DNA from: Shinella yambaruensis
GTDB taxonomy: Bacteria > Pseudomonadota > Alphaproteobacteria > Rhizobiales > Rhizobiaceae
Reading direction: 5' to 3'
Assembly: GCF_022899355.1 (NCBI RefSeq)
Contig: NZ_JALJCK010000001.1
Span: 713,777-777,776, forward strand
DNA: 64,000 nucleotides
In this document: one piece after another, positions 9,098-18,206 of the stretch
Numbering within the stretch: the first letter of the stretch is position 1
Layout: the number at the start of each line of letters is the position of its first letter
Position numbers and translations under genes: made by a program
Notes under the pieces: generated by a model
Told to the model about the DNA's origin: nothing
Seen by the model: only the letters and a program-made list of their open reading frames with translations
The model's database searches: none

Positions 9098-9486
9098 GCA
9101 ACATCAAATGGCTTTCGCGCCAGGCCGTCGAGATCATGCATGACGAGCAGCTTCGCGAGCATGGCGGGCTGGGTGGCCTCAAGGACGAAAACGCCCTGGA
9201 AGCCGCGCTGGCCCGCCCGCTCAACAAGGCTGCGTACGGTGAGCCCGATATCTTTAAGCTCGCCGCCGCTTATCTTTACGGCATCGTACGGAACCACCCG
9301 TTTTCGGACGGGAACAAGCGAACCGGCTTCCTCGCCGCGTTCTCATTCCTGATACTGAACGGCTTCCTGATCGAAGCATCGCAAGCCGATGTCATCGCGT
9401 TCGTCCTCGCCGTCGCCGCCAGCGAGATCGACGAGGAGGGCGCGACGCGCTTCCTTCGCGACGGCAGCGTCCCCTACTCCGGCTGA
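9094..9486 (+). CDS. doc: Doc-type (death-on-curing) Fic-fold toxin
   Basis: A 130-aa single-domain Fic protein. The active-site loop reads HPFSDGNKRTG with His68, which is the Doc variant (HxFx-D/N-x-NKR) rather than the AMPylating GNGR form. Family Doc toxins phosphorylate elongation factor Tu and stop translation. The helix AAAYLYGIVRN before the loop and FLIEASQADVIAFVLAVAAS after it fit the fold. It overlaps the antitoxin gene by 4 nt. Its TGA is immediately followed by the last codon of the convergent parC, with no spacer. All key residues are present, so the toxin looks intact. Confidence 0.92.
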   Translation: MSNIKWLSRQAVEIMHDEQLREHGGLGGLKDENALEAALARPLNKAAYGEPDIFKLAAAYLYGIVRNHPFSDGNKRTGFLAAFSFLILNGFLIEASQADVIAFVLAVAASEIDEEGATRFLRDGSVPYSG

Positions 9487-11739
9487 TTACCCGCTGAACT
9501 TGCCGCTGCGCGGAAAACCCTTCGGAACGGTGCGGCCGGCGCTGGCGCGGTCGCCCATCCATTCCAGGAGCTCTTCCTTGCTGCGCACGAAGTTGCGGCC
9601 GGCGCTGTCATCCCAGGTGAGGCCGTCGGCGATGGCGAAGCAGCGCAGGTCCGAGACGCCGCCGTCCTTGTAGCGCTGCAGGCGCACGCCCTTGCCGCGC
9701 GACATTTCCGGCAATTGCGCCAGCGGGAAGACCAGCATCTTGCGGTTCTCGCCGACGACGGCGACGTGGTCGCCGCGCACCGGCACCACCAGCTTGGCCT
9801 CGTCGGGCATGCCGACATTCATCACCTGCTTGCCCTTGCGGGTGTTGGCGACCATCTCGGTTTCCGCGACCACGAATCCGTTGCCGGCCTGCGAAGCGAC
9901 GATGACCTTGCGCGAAGCGTCATGCACGAAGGCGGTCAGCACGTCCTGGTCGTTCTCCATGTCGACCATGATGCGCAACGGCTCGCCATGGCCGCGGCCG
10001 CCCGGAAGCTTGTCGGCGCCGAGCGTGAAGACCTTGCCGCCCGTCGTCATGACCAGCACCTTGTCCGTCGTCTGCGCCGGGAACGCCACCTTCAGCGCGT
10101 CCCCCTCCTTGAACTGGAGGCCGGACGTATCGGCGATATGGCCCTTCAGCGCGCGGATCCAGCCCTTTTCCGAGATGACGACCGTGACCGGCTCCTTCTC
10201 GATCATCGCCTGCTGGATGGCCTCGACATCGGCCTCAGGCGCGCTGGCGAACTGGGTGCGGCGGCGGCCGATCTCGGTGGCCTTCGCGAACTTCTTGCGG
10301 ACCTCGCCGATTTCCCAGGCCACGGTCTGCCACTGCTTCTCGTCGGACGCCAGCAGCGCCTCGATCTCCGCCTTTTCCTTCGACAGGTTGTCGAATTCGG
10401 TGCGGATCTCGAATTCCTCCAGCTTGCGCAGCGAACGCAGGCGCATGTTGAGGATCGCCTCGGCCTGCACGTCGGTGAGCGAGAAGGTCTCCATCAGGGA
10501 GACCTTCGGCTCGTCCTCCTCGCGGATGATGCGGATCACCTCGTCGAGGTTGAGATAGGCGACAAGGTAGCCGCCGAGGATTTCCAGGCGGCGGTCGATG
10601 GCCGCGAGCCGGTGCCGCGAGCGGCGCTGGAGCACTTCGCGCCGATGCGCGAGCCACTCGACCAGCACGTCCTTCAGGCCCATGACCTTCGGCACGCGCC
10701 CCATCGAGAGCACGTTCATGTTGAGCGGAATCCGGCTTTCCAGCTCGGAGAGCTTGAAGAGGGACTCCATCAGGATCGTTGGATCGACGGTGCGGCTCTT
10801 CGGCACCAGCACGATGCGCACGTCTTCCGCCGATTCGTCGCGGATGTCCTCCAGCAGCGGCAGCTTGCGGGCGATGAGCAGCTCGGCGATCTTCTCGATC
10901 AGCCGCGACTTCTGCACCTGGTAGGGAATCTCCGTGACGACGATCTGGTAGCCGCCGCGGCCGAGGTCTTCCGTCTGCCACTTGGAACGCACGCGAAAAC
11001 CGCCGCGGCCCGTCTTGTAGGCCTCGATGATGCTCTCGCGGCCGTCGATGATGATACCGCCGGTCGGAAGATCGGGCCCCAGCACGAATTCCGTGAGCTT
11101 TTCGACATCGGCGTCCGGATGGCGGATGAGGTGCAGCGCGGCGTCGCACAGTTCATGCACGTTGTGCGAAGGGATGGAGGTCGCCATGCCGACCGCGATG
11201 CCGGAGGACCCGTTGGCGAGCAGGTTCGGGAAGGCGCCCGGCAGGACGACCGGCTCCTCGTCCTCCTCGTTGTAGGTCGGGCGGAAGTCGACGGCATCCT
11301 GGTCGATGCCTTCGAGCAGGAGCGTCGCGACCTCGGTCATGCGCGCTTCGGTGTATCGGTAGGCAGCGGCGTTGTCGCCGTCGATATTGCCGAAGTTCCC
11401 CTGCCCGTCGACGATCGGATAACGCTGCGAGAAATCCTGCGCGAGGCGCACCAGGGCGTCGTAGACCGACTGGTCGCCATGCGGGTGGAACTTACCGATG
11501 ACGTCGCCGACGATGCGCGCGCATTTCTTGAAGGAGGAGTTGGACCGGAGGCCCATTTCGCTCATCGCATGGATGATGCGGCGGTGCACCGGCTTCAGGC
11601 CGTCGCGTACATCCGGCAGCGCGCGCTGCGTGATGGTCGACAGCGCATAGGCAAGGTAGCGCTCTTCCAGCGCCGCCTTCAGGTCGACCGGCTGAATGTT
11701 GTCGTCTCCGCCATCCGGCGGCAAAGTGTTCTGTCCCAT
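9487..11739 (-). CDS. parC: DNA topoisomerase IV subunit A
   Basis: ParC cuts and rejoins DNA to decatenate daughter chromosomes, working with ParE. The protein is 750 aa. The winged-helix/tower region holds the catalytic tyrosine Tyr129 in [10 protein letters not shown]. The QRDR reads [15 protein letters not shown], with Gln90 where E. coli ParC has the quinolone-contact Ser80. After the coiled-coil tower (about 340-480) a shortened beta-pinwheel domain follows from about 520 with repeats such as [21 protein letters not shown]. ParE is not in the window. The toxin gene ends directly against its 3' end. Confidence 0.97.
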   Translation of the reverse strand: MGQNTLPPDGGDDNIQPVDLKAALEERYLAYALSTITQRALPDVRDGLKPVHRRIIHAMSEMGLRSNSSFKKCARIVGDVIGKFHPHGDQSVYDALVRLAQDFSQRYPIVDGQGNFGNIDGDNAAAYRYTEARMTEVATLLLEGIDQDAVDFRPTYNEEDEEPVVLPGAFPNLLANGSSGIAVGMATSIPSHNVHELCDAALHLIRHPDADVEKLTEFVLGPDLPTGGIIIDGRESIIEAYKTGRGGFRVRSKWQTEDLGRGGYQIVVTEIPYQVQKSRLIEKIAELLIARKLPLLEDIRDESAEDVRIVLVPKSRTVDPTILMESLFKLSELESRIPLNMNVLSMGRVPKVMGLKDVLVEWLAHRREVLQRRSRHRLAAIDRRLEILGGYLVAYLNLDEVIRIIREEDEPKVSLMETFSLTDVQAEAILNMRLRSLRKLEEFEIRTEFDNLSKEKAEIEALLASDEKQWQTVAWEIGEVRKKFAKATEIGRRRTQFASAPEADVEAIQQAMIEKEPVTVVISEKGWIRALKGHIADTSGLQFKEGDALKVAFPAQTTDKVLVMTTGGKVFTLGADKLPGGRGHGEPLRIMVDMENDQDVLTAFVHDASRKVIVASQAGNGFVVAETEMVANTRKGKQVMNVGMPDEAKLVVPVRGDHVAVVGENRKMLVFPLAQLPEMSRGKGVRLQRYKDGGVSDLRCFAIADGLTWDDSAGRNFVRSKEELLEWMGDRASAGRTVPKGFPRSGKFSG

Positions 11740-11948
11740 GGGACTTGACTAGCGTTCCTGCCGATTCGCGGCAAGGAAACCGGGCGGCCGGCCTGTGGAT
11801 AGCGCTTTGTAAAGGCTGTTTCCGGAATCCGGCCGGCGCCCGAGATTTCCATGGAAAGTTCCGGCGGCCCGAATATAGTCGCCGCGCCGCACGTATATGA
11901 GCGGTAACGGCAAGGCAGCCGTCCAAAAATCCAGAAAGAGAGCCTACA

Positions 11949-13145
11949 ATGATGCGCACCTCCCATTTCCGCACCCTTCTCGCCGGCGCCGCGCTCGCCT
12001 CCCTGGCAAGCCCCGCTTTCGCGCTCGACGGCGCGGATCTGCTCGCCAAGCTGAACGCCACCTATGCCACGAGCGGCGTGACGATCAGCTCGTCGAACGT
12101 CGCCACCGACGGCTCCACCGTTACGCTGGAAAATGCCGAACTGAAGGCCACCGGCGCCGAGGCCCCGGTCAAGCTCGGCACCATCACCATGGACGGCGTC
12201 GAGGAAGACGGCGAAGGCGGCTACACAGTCGAGACGGTCTCGTTCCAGGACATCAACGTCACCGAAGCGGATGCCACGGTCTCGGCCAAGGACATCGCGA
12301 TCAACGGCGTCATCATTCCCGGCACGGTCGTTCCCGGCACGCTGGAATCGCTGCTGATGTACGAATCGGCCACCGCCGGCCCGGTCTCCGTCACCTCCAA
12401 GGGCAAGGAGGTCTTCTCCATGTCCGGCATGGAGGCGAACATCACGCGCATGGACGGCGATGCCGGCCTCGAATTCGACGCCACGCTCTCCGACCTCAAG
12501 GCCGACCTCACCTCGGTGGAGGACCCGAAGGCCAAGGACACGCTCGCCAAGCTCAACATGCAGACGCTGGAAGGCAAGGTCACGATGTCCGGCAGCTGGG
12601 AGCTCGCCAGCGGCAAGCTTGCCGTCGATGAATATGCCTTCGACTTCAAGGATGTCGGCCGCCTCAACCTGGCGCTGGAATTCTCCGGCTACACGCTCGA
12701 CTTCCTGAAGGGCATGCAGGAAGCCATCAAGGCCGCCGAGGCCAACCCGAACAAGGAAGAGGCCAACGCCGCCATGGGCATGTCCATGATGGGCCTCGTG
12801 CAGCAGCTGACCTTCAACAGCGCCTCCATCTCCTTCGAGGACGCCTCGATCACCAGGAAGCTGCTCGACTATGCCGGCGGCGAACAGGGCGTTTCCGGCG
12901 ACCAGATGGCCCAGTCGCTGAAGGGTCTGGTTCCGATCATGCTCGCCCAGCTCAACATGCCGGAGCTGCAGAACCAGATCGCCGCAGCCGTCAACACCTA
13001 TCTCGACGACCCCAAGAGCATCACGATCAGCGCCGAGCCGAAGGAGCCGGTGCCGTTCCCGATGATCATGGGGGCCGCCATGGGCGCGCCGAACACCATC
13101 CCGCAGGTCCTCGGCGTCACCGTCACGGCGAACGATGAGATGTAA
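11949..13145 (+). CDS. Exported protein of unknown function, 398 aa
   Basis: A clear Sec signal peptide (residues 1-26: HFRTLLAGAALASLASPAFA, then LDG) is followed by a polar, beta-rich, Asp/Glu-rich protein without Cys or membrane segments. Repeated blocks of the type ITMDGVEEDGEGGYTVETVSFQDINV suggest stacked beta strands, as in periplasmic lipid-transfer-like or AsmA-like proteins, but I do not recognise a named family. It is monocistronic: parC is divergent 209 bp upstream and a strong terminator follows. A second ATG at the next codon is equally possible. It is probably periplasmic. Confidence 0.8.
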   Translation: MMRTSHFRTLLAGAALASLASPAFALDGADLLAKLNATYATSGVTISSSNVATDGSTVTLENAELKATGAEAPVKLGTITMDGVEEDGEGGYTVETVSFQDINVTEADATVSAKDIAINGVIIPGTVVPGTLESLLMYESATAGPVSVTSKGKEVFSMSGMEANITRMDGDAGLEFDATLSDLKADLTSVEDPKAKDTLAKLNMQTLEGKVTMSGSWELASGKLAVDEYAFDFKDVGRLNLALEFSGYTLDFLKGMQEAIKAAEANPNKEEANAAMGMSMMGLVQQLTFNSASISFEDASITRKLLDYAGGEQGVSGDQMAQSLKGLVPIMLAQLNMPELQNQIAAAVNTYLDDPKSITISAEPKEPVPFPMIMGAAMGAPNTIPQVLGVTVTANDEM

Positions 13146-13173
13146 GACCTTCGGCTTTTGCCGAATTCAGGGA

Positions 13174-13201
13174 AGCCCGGAGCATCGCTCCGGGCTTTTT
13201 T
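13174..13201 (+). terminator. Rho-independent terminator
   Basis: A perfect 10-bp stem AGCCCGGAGC / GCTCCGGGCT with loop ATC is followed by five more T. It lies 28 bp past the stop codon of the 398-aa exported protein. Confidence 0.9.
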
Positions 13202-13245
13202 GCTTATAAGGCTTGTTGCTGACAAACCTCTCGCCACCCACTGTC

Positions 13246-13320
13246 GTCATCCTCGGCCCCCGAGCCGAGGATCCAAGCCGCGCCCGGGACGTGGATGGTC
13301 GGGTCAAGCCCGACCATGAC
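13246..13320. repeat. Dispersed palindromic repeat, family B (copy 2)
   Basis: It has the same two modules as 2176-2252 but in reversed order and orientation: first a CCTCGG/CCGAGG palindrome, then a TGGTCGGGTCAAGCCCGACCA palindrome. The middle linkers differ. It sits between two convergent genes, after the terminator. Confidence 0.7.
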
Positions 13321-13385
13321 GGAAGAGAGGTGCGGTAGGTCTTGCCGGTGGCTGCGCCCGAGGCATTCGCCCCGGGCCCTTCATT

Positions 13386-14822
13386 TCAACGGGCCGGCAC
13401 GGCCTGCGGCACCGGCGCCGACCATTCGACGCGGCGGGTCGCATACATGGTCGCGGCGATGGTGACGAAGGAGATCAGCGCGCCGGCGAGCAGCGCATAT
13501 TCGTCCTCGCGCAGCACCAGGTACATGATGCCATAGGCCGAGAGCAGCACCGCGCCGAGCGACAGGCCGTTCCTGCGGCTGCCCGTCGCGCTGCCGAGAT
13601 AGGCGGCGATCAACAGGGTCGTGGCGAGCGAGGCTACGGCATAGGCGATGGTGAAGCCGGTATGTTCGGCGAGCGCCAGGAGCAGCACGTAGAACACGAT
13701 GAGCGCAAGGCCCGTCAGCACGTACTGGATCCAGTGCACCATGCGCCCGCCCTTCAATTCCACGACGAAGACGGCGAGGAAGACGAGCGAGATGAAGCCG
13801 ATCGAATATTTCAGCGTGCGCGAGACCACCTGATAGAACTGCACGGGCTCTACGAGGTTGATGCTCATCATGCTGCCCGACAGCGGCAGGGTCGGGCCGG
13901 TGGCGACACGGTCGATGCCGCGGGCGAGATAGGGGATCGTCCACCTGGCCGAGAAATCCGACGCGGTGACGGTCTTCTCCTCCGGCAGGAAAAGGCCTTC
14001 GAAACCCGGATGCGGCCAGTTCGCCCTCGCGGAAAAGCTCGTCGTCTGGCCGGCGGGCGCGACGGCGAAGCTGCGCGAGCCGTTCAGCGACAGGGCGATC
14101 TCGAAGGAGAAGCCGTTTTCGACGAGCGGACGCTCGATGATCCGGTGCACGCCGGCGCTCGTTTGCGGCGAGGCGTAGCCGTCCGTGCCGGTGCTCGCCA
14201 TCGCGGAGATCTGCCGCATGCCGGGATCGAAGGGCCGCACGACGCCATTGTCGATCTTCACGCCGGCATCGGAGCGGATGCCGGTGATGTCGTTGATGTT
14301 GAGCACCAGAAACGCCCGGTCGAGCTGCGGCGTGCCGTCGAGCTGCGCGAGGTCCTGCAGGATATTGCCGGCAAAGCGGCCCTTCAGCATCAGCGCGCCG
14401 TTATAGACCGGCAGCGTGTAGATGGAGAGCTTGCGCTCCTCCGCCGTCAGGTCGGCCGTCACGTCGAGCGTCTCCGGCATGACGAGCACCCATTCGGTCA
14501 CCCGCTCGACGATCGTGCGCGAATCCATCACGCGGCTGCGCTCGACCTCGAAGGGCACTGCGAGATAGGGGCCGTTTATCGCCTGGTCGCCGCCCCAGCC
14601 ATGGGCGATGCGCCGGGAGACATCGGCGGCGCGCTGTGCGCGCTCCTCCGTCAGCCCCCAGACGAGCAGCAGCGGCACCAGGAGCGCCACGGAAATGATG
14701 CCGATCATGATGAACTTGACGCCGGGCGAGCGCAGGAACGTGGCGAGATTGCCGCGCGGCTCGATAGGCGGCATCTGCCGGGTCGATGTCGGGATGGGAT
14801 CGTCCGCTTCCGTCGTTGTCAT
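13386..14822 (-). CDS. creD: CreD-like inner-membrane protein
   Basis: 478 aa. Topology fits CreD: one N-terminal membrane segment (about 35-57, FIMIGIISVALLVPLLLVWGL), a large periplasmic domain (about 60-310), then a C-terminal block of five or six membrane helices from SIGFISLVFLAVFVVEL onward. Family signatures seen are GGDQAINGPYLAVP early in the periplasmic part, GSRSFAVAPAGQTTSFSARANWPHPGF, and the QYVLTGLALIVFYVLLLALAEH block. CreD affects envelope integrity and beta-lactam response under CreBC in enterobacteria. No creBC genes are nearby, so regulation here is unknown. Confidence 0.92.
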   Translation of the reverse strand: MTTTEADDPIPTSTRQMPPIEPRGNLATFLRSPGVKFIMIGIISVALLVPLLLVWGLTEERAQRAADVSRRIAHGWGGDQAINGPYLAVPFEVERSRVMDSRTIVERVTEWVLVMPETLDVTADLTAEERKLSIYTLPVYNGALMLKGRFAGNILQDLAQLDGTPQLDRAFLVLNINDITGIRSDAGVKIDNGVVRPFDPGMRQISAMASTGTDGYASPQTSAGVHRIIERPLVENGFSFEIALSLNGSRSFAVAPAGQTTSFSARANWPHPGFEGLFLPEEKTVTASDFSARWTIPYLARGIDRVATGPTLPLSGSMMSINLVEPVQFYQVVSRTLKYSIGFISLVFLAVFVVELKGGRMVHWIQYVLTGLALIVFYVLLLALAEHTGFTIAYAVASLATTLLIAAYLGSATGSRRNGLSLGAVLLSAYGIMYLVLREDEYALLAGALISFVTIAATMYATRRVEWSAPVPQAVPAR

Positions 14823-14961
14823 GAAAAGTCCCTCCAGTCGTAAATCGCCTCTTTCGGGCGCGACTTCACGCTAGGGGTGCATTTCGACTGATTGTGCGCG
14901 GAATTGGGATCGACTGGCGGCGAATTCGCGGCATTGTGGCGTCCGCCGCGGCAGGACACGC

Positions 14962-14986
14962 AAAACCCGGCGCGAAGCGCCGGGTT
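14962..14986 (-). terminator. Terminator of the DUF1236 gene
   Basis: A perfect 10-bp stem AACCCGGCGC / GCGCCGGGTT with a 3-nt loop continues as TTTTG on the minus strand. It starts 14 bp past the stop codon. Confidence 0.75.
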
Positions 14987-15000
14987 CTGTTTCGAGCGGC

Positions 15001-15330
15001 TTATTCGAGAACCTGTATGACGGTGCGCGTCTGGGGGTTCACGATGACGCGGCGCTCGTTGACGACCGTATAGGCATAGTCGGCATTGCCGTCGATCGTG
15101 TGGATTTCCACCGCATCCGGGATCACCCGGCCCACGACCACGTCGCCCTCATAGGCGACCGAGGGGACTTCCTGTTCCAGGACATAGGTGCGGACCTCGC
15201 CCGGCACGACGACGGTTGATTCGGTGGTCACCGGATCGGTCTCCTCGATGATCACCGTGCTCTGGGCGTAAGCCGAGGCGGAGAGCGTCAGGAGCGTCGC
15301 CGCCGTGGCAAGGAGTAGCTTGTTGCGCAT
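15001..15330 (-). CDS. DUF1236-type small periplasmic protein
   Basis: 109 aa with a Sec signal peptide (MRNKLLLATAATLLTLSASAYA, cleavage before QST). The mature part has the DUF1236 pattern: paired valine-rich strands EQEVPSVAYEGDVVVGRVIP and DYAYTVVNERRVIVNPQTRTVIQVLE, which end the protein. These domains are common in Rhizobiales secreted proteins; function is unknown. ATG at 15330 has AGGAGAAC upstream and is clearly better than the longer reading to 15429. It lies 95 bp downstream of aspS on the same strand. Confidence 0.88.
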   Translation of the reverse strand: MRNKLLLATAATLLTLSASAYAQSTVIIEETDPVTTESTVVVPGEVRTYVLEQEVPSVAYEGDVVVGRVIPDAVEIHTIDGNADYAYTVVNERRVIVNPQTRTVIQVLE

Positions 15331-15425
15331 GTTCGTTCTCCTGTGCTTGACGCAGAAAGAACGGCGATCACGCGCAACTGTTCCGCACGGCGGAAAGGAC
15401 CGGCGCCCTTCCCGCCTCGCCTGGA

Positions 15426-17213
15426 TCAATCCTTCTTCGACGGAACGACGCGCAGCGCGAGTTCGCGAAGCTGCGCCGGGGTTGCGGGCGACGGAGCGTT
15501 CATCAAGAGATCCTGCGCCTGCTGGTTCATCGGGAACAGCGAGATCTCGCGGAGATTCTTCGCGCCGACGAGCAGCATGACCACGCGGTCGATGCCGAAG
15601 GCGCAGCCGCCGTGCGGCGGGGCGCCGTACTGGAAGGCGCGGTAGAGGCCGCCGAAGCGCTCTTCCACGTCCGCCTGGCTGAGGCCGACCTTCTCGAAGG
15701 CCTTGACCATCAGCTCCGGCGACTGGTTACGGATCGAGCCCGAGGCGATCTCGAAGCCGTTGCAGACCGCGTCGTACTGGTAGGCCTTCAGCTCCAGCGG
15801 ATTCTTGCTGTCGAAGGCCTCCAGGCCGCCCTGCGGCATGGAGAAGGGGTTGTGCGCGAAGTCCACCTTCTTCTCGTCCTCGTTCCACTCGTAGAAGGGG
15901 AAGTCGACGATCCAGCACATTTCGAAGCGATCGCGGTCGACGAGGTTCAGCTCCTCGCCGGCGCGGGTGCGGGCTTCGCCGGCGAACTTGTGGAACTTCG
16001 CCGGATCGCCGGCGACGAAGAAGCAGGCGTCGCCGTCGTCGAGGCCGAGCTGCGTGCGGATCGCGTCCGTGCGCTCCTCGCCGATGTTCTTGGCGAGCGG
16101 GCCGGCGCCTTCGAGCTTTTCGCCCTCCTTGCGCCAGAAGATATAGCCGAGGCCGGGCTGGCCCTGGCTCTGCGCCCAGGCGTTCATGCGGTCGCAGAAG
16201 GCGCGGCTGCCGCCGGTCTTCGCCGGGATCGCCCAGACCTCGACCTTCGGGTTGGAAGCGATCATGTTGGCGAAGACCTTGAAGCCCGAGCCGGCGAAAT
16301 GATCGGTGACGGCTTCCATGACGATCGGGTTGCGCAGATCCGGCTTGTCGGAACCGTACTTGCGGATGGCCTCGTCATAGGGGATGCGCGGCCAGTTCTT
16401 CGTCACCGGCTTGCCTTCGGCGAATTCCTCGAAGACGGCCGTCATCATCGGCTCCATTGTCTCCCAGACGTCCTCCTGGGTGACGAAGCTCATCTCGACG
16501 TCGAGCTGGTAGAATTCGCCCGGCAGGCGGTCGGCGCGCGGGTCTTCGTCGCGGAAGCACGGCGCGATCTGGAAATAGCGGTCGAAGCCGGCGACCATCA
16601 GCAGCTGCTTGTACTGCTGCGGGGCCTGCGGCAGGGCGAAGAATTTTCCTTCATGGATGCGCGACGGCACGAGGAAGTCGCGCGCGCCTTCCGGCGAGGA
16701 GGCGGTGAGGATCGGCGTCGTGTATTCGGCAAAACCCGCCTCGCCCATGCCCTTGCGCATGGCGGAGATGATCTGCGTGCGCTTGATGATGTTCTTGTGC
16801 AGCGTCTCGCGGCGCAGATCGATGAAGCGGTACTTCAGGCGCACGTCTTCCGGATAGTCCGGCTCGCCGAAGACCGGCAGCGGCAGCTCCCTGGCGGCGG
16901 AAAGAACCTCGATCTCCTGCGCGTAAAGCTCGATCTCGCCGGTGGGCATGCCCTTGTTGACCGTGTCCTCGGTGCGCGCCTTGACGAGGCCGTCGATGCG
17001 GATCACCCATTCGCCGCGCACGGTCTCGGCCTTCTTGAAGGCCGGCGAATCGGGGTCGGCGACGACCTGGGTGATGCCGTAATGGTCGCGCAGGTCGATG
17101 AAGAGCACGCCGCCATGATCTCGGACGCGGTGGACCCAGCCGGAAAGACGAACGGTCTGGCCGACATCGGACTTGCGGAGGGCGGCGCAGGTGTGGCTGC
17201 GGTAACGGTGCAT
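15426..17213 (-). CDS. aspS: Aspartyl-tRNA synthetase
   Basis: A class II synthetase of 595 aa, the normal bacterial length. The N-terminal OB fold binds the anticodon ([30 protein letters not shown]). Class II motif 2 appears in [28 protein letters not shown], the bacterial GAD insertion follows in the middle, and motif 3 is [15 protein letters not shown] near the C terminus. ATG at 17213 gives the family N terminus [19 protein letters not shown]; longer readings run into the upstream repeat. In this clade the enzyme is often non-discriminating (also charging tRNA-Asn), which cannot be decided here. Confidence 0.97.
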   Translation of the reverse strand: MHRYRSHTCAALRKSDVGQTVRLSGWVHRVRDHGGVLFIDLRDHYGITQVVADPDSPAFKKAETVRGEWVIRIDGLVKARTEDTVNKGMPTGEIELYAQEIEVLSAARELPLPVFGEPDYPEDVRLKYRFIDLRRETLHKNIIKRTQIISAMRKGMGEAGFAEYTTPILTASSPEGARDFLVPSRIHEGKFFALPQAPQQYKQLLMVAGFDRYFQIAPCFRDEDPRADRLPGEFYQLDVEMSFVTQEDVWETMEPMMTAVFEEFAEGKPVTKNWPRIPYDEAIRKYGSDKPDLRNPIVMEAVTDHFAGSGFKVFANMIASNPKVEVWAIPAKTGGSRAFCDRMNAWAQSQGQPGLGYIFWRKEGEKLEGAGPLAKNIGEERTDAIRTQLGLDDGDACFFVAGDPAKFHKFAGEARTRAGEELNLVDRDRFEMCWIVDFPFYEWNEDEKKVDFAHNPFSMPQGGLEAFDSKNPLELKAYQYDAVCNGFEIASGSIRNQSPELMVKAFEKVGLSQADVEERFGGLYRAFQYGAPPHGGCAFGIDRVVMLLVGAKNLREISLFPMNQQAQDLLMNAPSPATPAQLRELALRVVPSKKD

Positions 17214-17588
17214 CGTGGTATCCTGAAATGCTGATAGGCCGCGCGGGAAGAACCCGGCGCAGCGACCAAGAAAAATCGCGCGGAAAAGCGCATGGCCGGG
17301 GCTGTTTGTCAAGGCTTGCGGGTCTTTTGCCGGGGCGTGCTGCTTGACCATGAAAGACGCAAAGGCGATTGCCAGGAATATACGGCCCCTCATCCGGCCT
17401 GCCGGCCACCTTCTCCTTGGCTGCGGGGCGAAGGAGATATGCCGCGCCGTTTTCCTCAACCCATACCCCGTCCGCGGGGCAAGTCCCCTCTCCCCGCTTG
17501 CAGGGAGAGGGTCAGGGTGAGGGGCCGCATACGTTCGGCGTTCCCGCCTTGAAGCGAGCCCTTGGGACCGAGAATCACTCTCGCCCGA
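17214..17588. other. Intergenic region upstream of aspS
   Basis: 375 bp without a supported gene. It should contain the aspS promoter near 17214-17380; I see no convincing boxes. The middle is a family A repeat (17386-17525). Confidence 0.6.
17386..17525. repeat. Dispersed ~140-bp intergenic element, family A (copy 2)
   Basis: It starts CCCCTCATCCGGCCTGCCGG, has the GATATGCCGCGCCG core, and ends GGTCAGGGTGAGGGG. It is closely similar to the copies at 6217, 45323 and 55329. Confidence 0.8.
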
Positions 17589-18185
17589 TCAGCCGAACTC
17601 CGCCCGGTGCAGCATCAGCCATTGCAGCATGACGATCGTCTTCGCATCCTGAATGCCGCCGGTGGCGATGAGGCCGTAGGCTTCGTCGATCGGCAGTTCG
17701 ACGATCTCGATGTCCTCGCCCTCCCCGTCGACGCCGCCGCCCTTGCCGTCGCGGGCCGTGGCGTCGATGCGGGCGACGAAGCAGCCGACGCGCTCGGTCA
17801 GCGTGCCGGGGCTGGAATAGATGTCGAAGAGGTGGCGCACGTCGCGCACCGCATAGCCCGTCTCCTCCATCGCCTCCCGGGCGACGGCCGCCTCGGGCGC
17901 GTCGTCGTCGAGCAGCCCCGCCGGAACTTCCGAGAGGAAACCGTCCGGATGGCCGCCGAAGAAGGCGCCGGGGCGGAACTGGCGCACCAGGATGACCGAC
18001 TGGCGGGCGGGATCGACGAGCAGCACGCAGGCCGCCGGGCCATGGTCGTGCACCTCACGGTCGAGCCGCTCGACCCGGCCGTCCGCCCGCGTCTGCTCGA
18101 CCACGACGGTGCGAAGATGGATGAACCGCTTCCAGACCGTCTGCTGGTCGACGATGCGGACGGCGGAGGACGTGTCGAGCGTCAT
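17589..18185 (-). CDS. Nudix hydrolase (NudK-like nucleoside-diphosphate-sugar hydrolase)
   Basis: 198 aa. The Nudix box is present as GLLDDDAPEAAVAREAMEETGY with the metal-binding REAMEETG core. The segments RQSVILVRQFRPGAFF and LFDIYSSPGTLTERVGCFVARI are typical of the ADP-sugar/GDP-mannose pyrophosphatase branch, and the spacing inside the box is like NudK. The exact substrate is inferred. It lies 20 bp downstream of the molybdopterin oxidoreductase on the same strand, so the two are probably one transcript. Confidence 0.88.
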   Translation of the reverse strand: MTLDTSSAVRIVDQQTVWKRFIHLRTVVVEQTRADGRVERLDREVHDHGPAACVLLVDPARQSVILVRQFRPGAFFGGHPDGFLSEVPAGLLDDDAPEAAVAREAMEETGYAVRDVRHLFDIYSSPGTLTERVGCFVARIDATARDGKGGGVDGEGEDIEIVELPIDEAYGLIATGGIQDAKTIVMLQWLMLHRAEFG

Positions 18186-18206
18186 GAAAAATCCTTGCGT
18201 GAAAAT

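Noticed and set aside
8876..9486. MazEF module
   Set aside because: The antitoxin is AbrB-like as in MazE, but the toxin has the Fic-fold HPFSDGNKR loop, so it is a Doc-type toxin.
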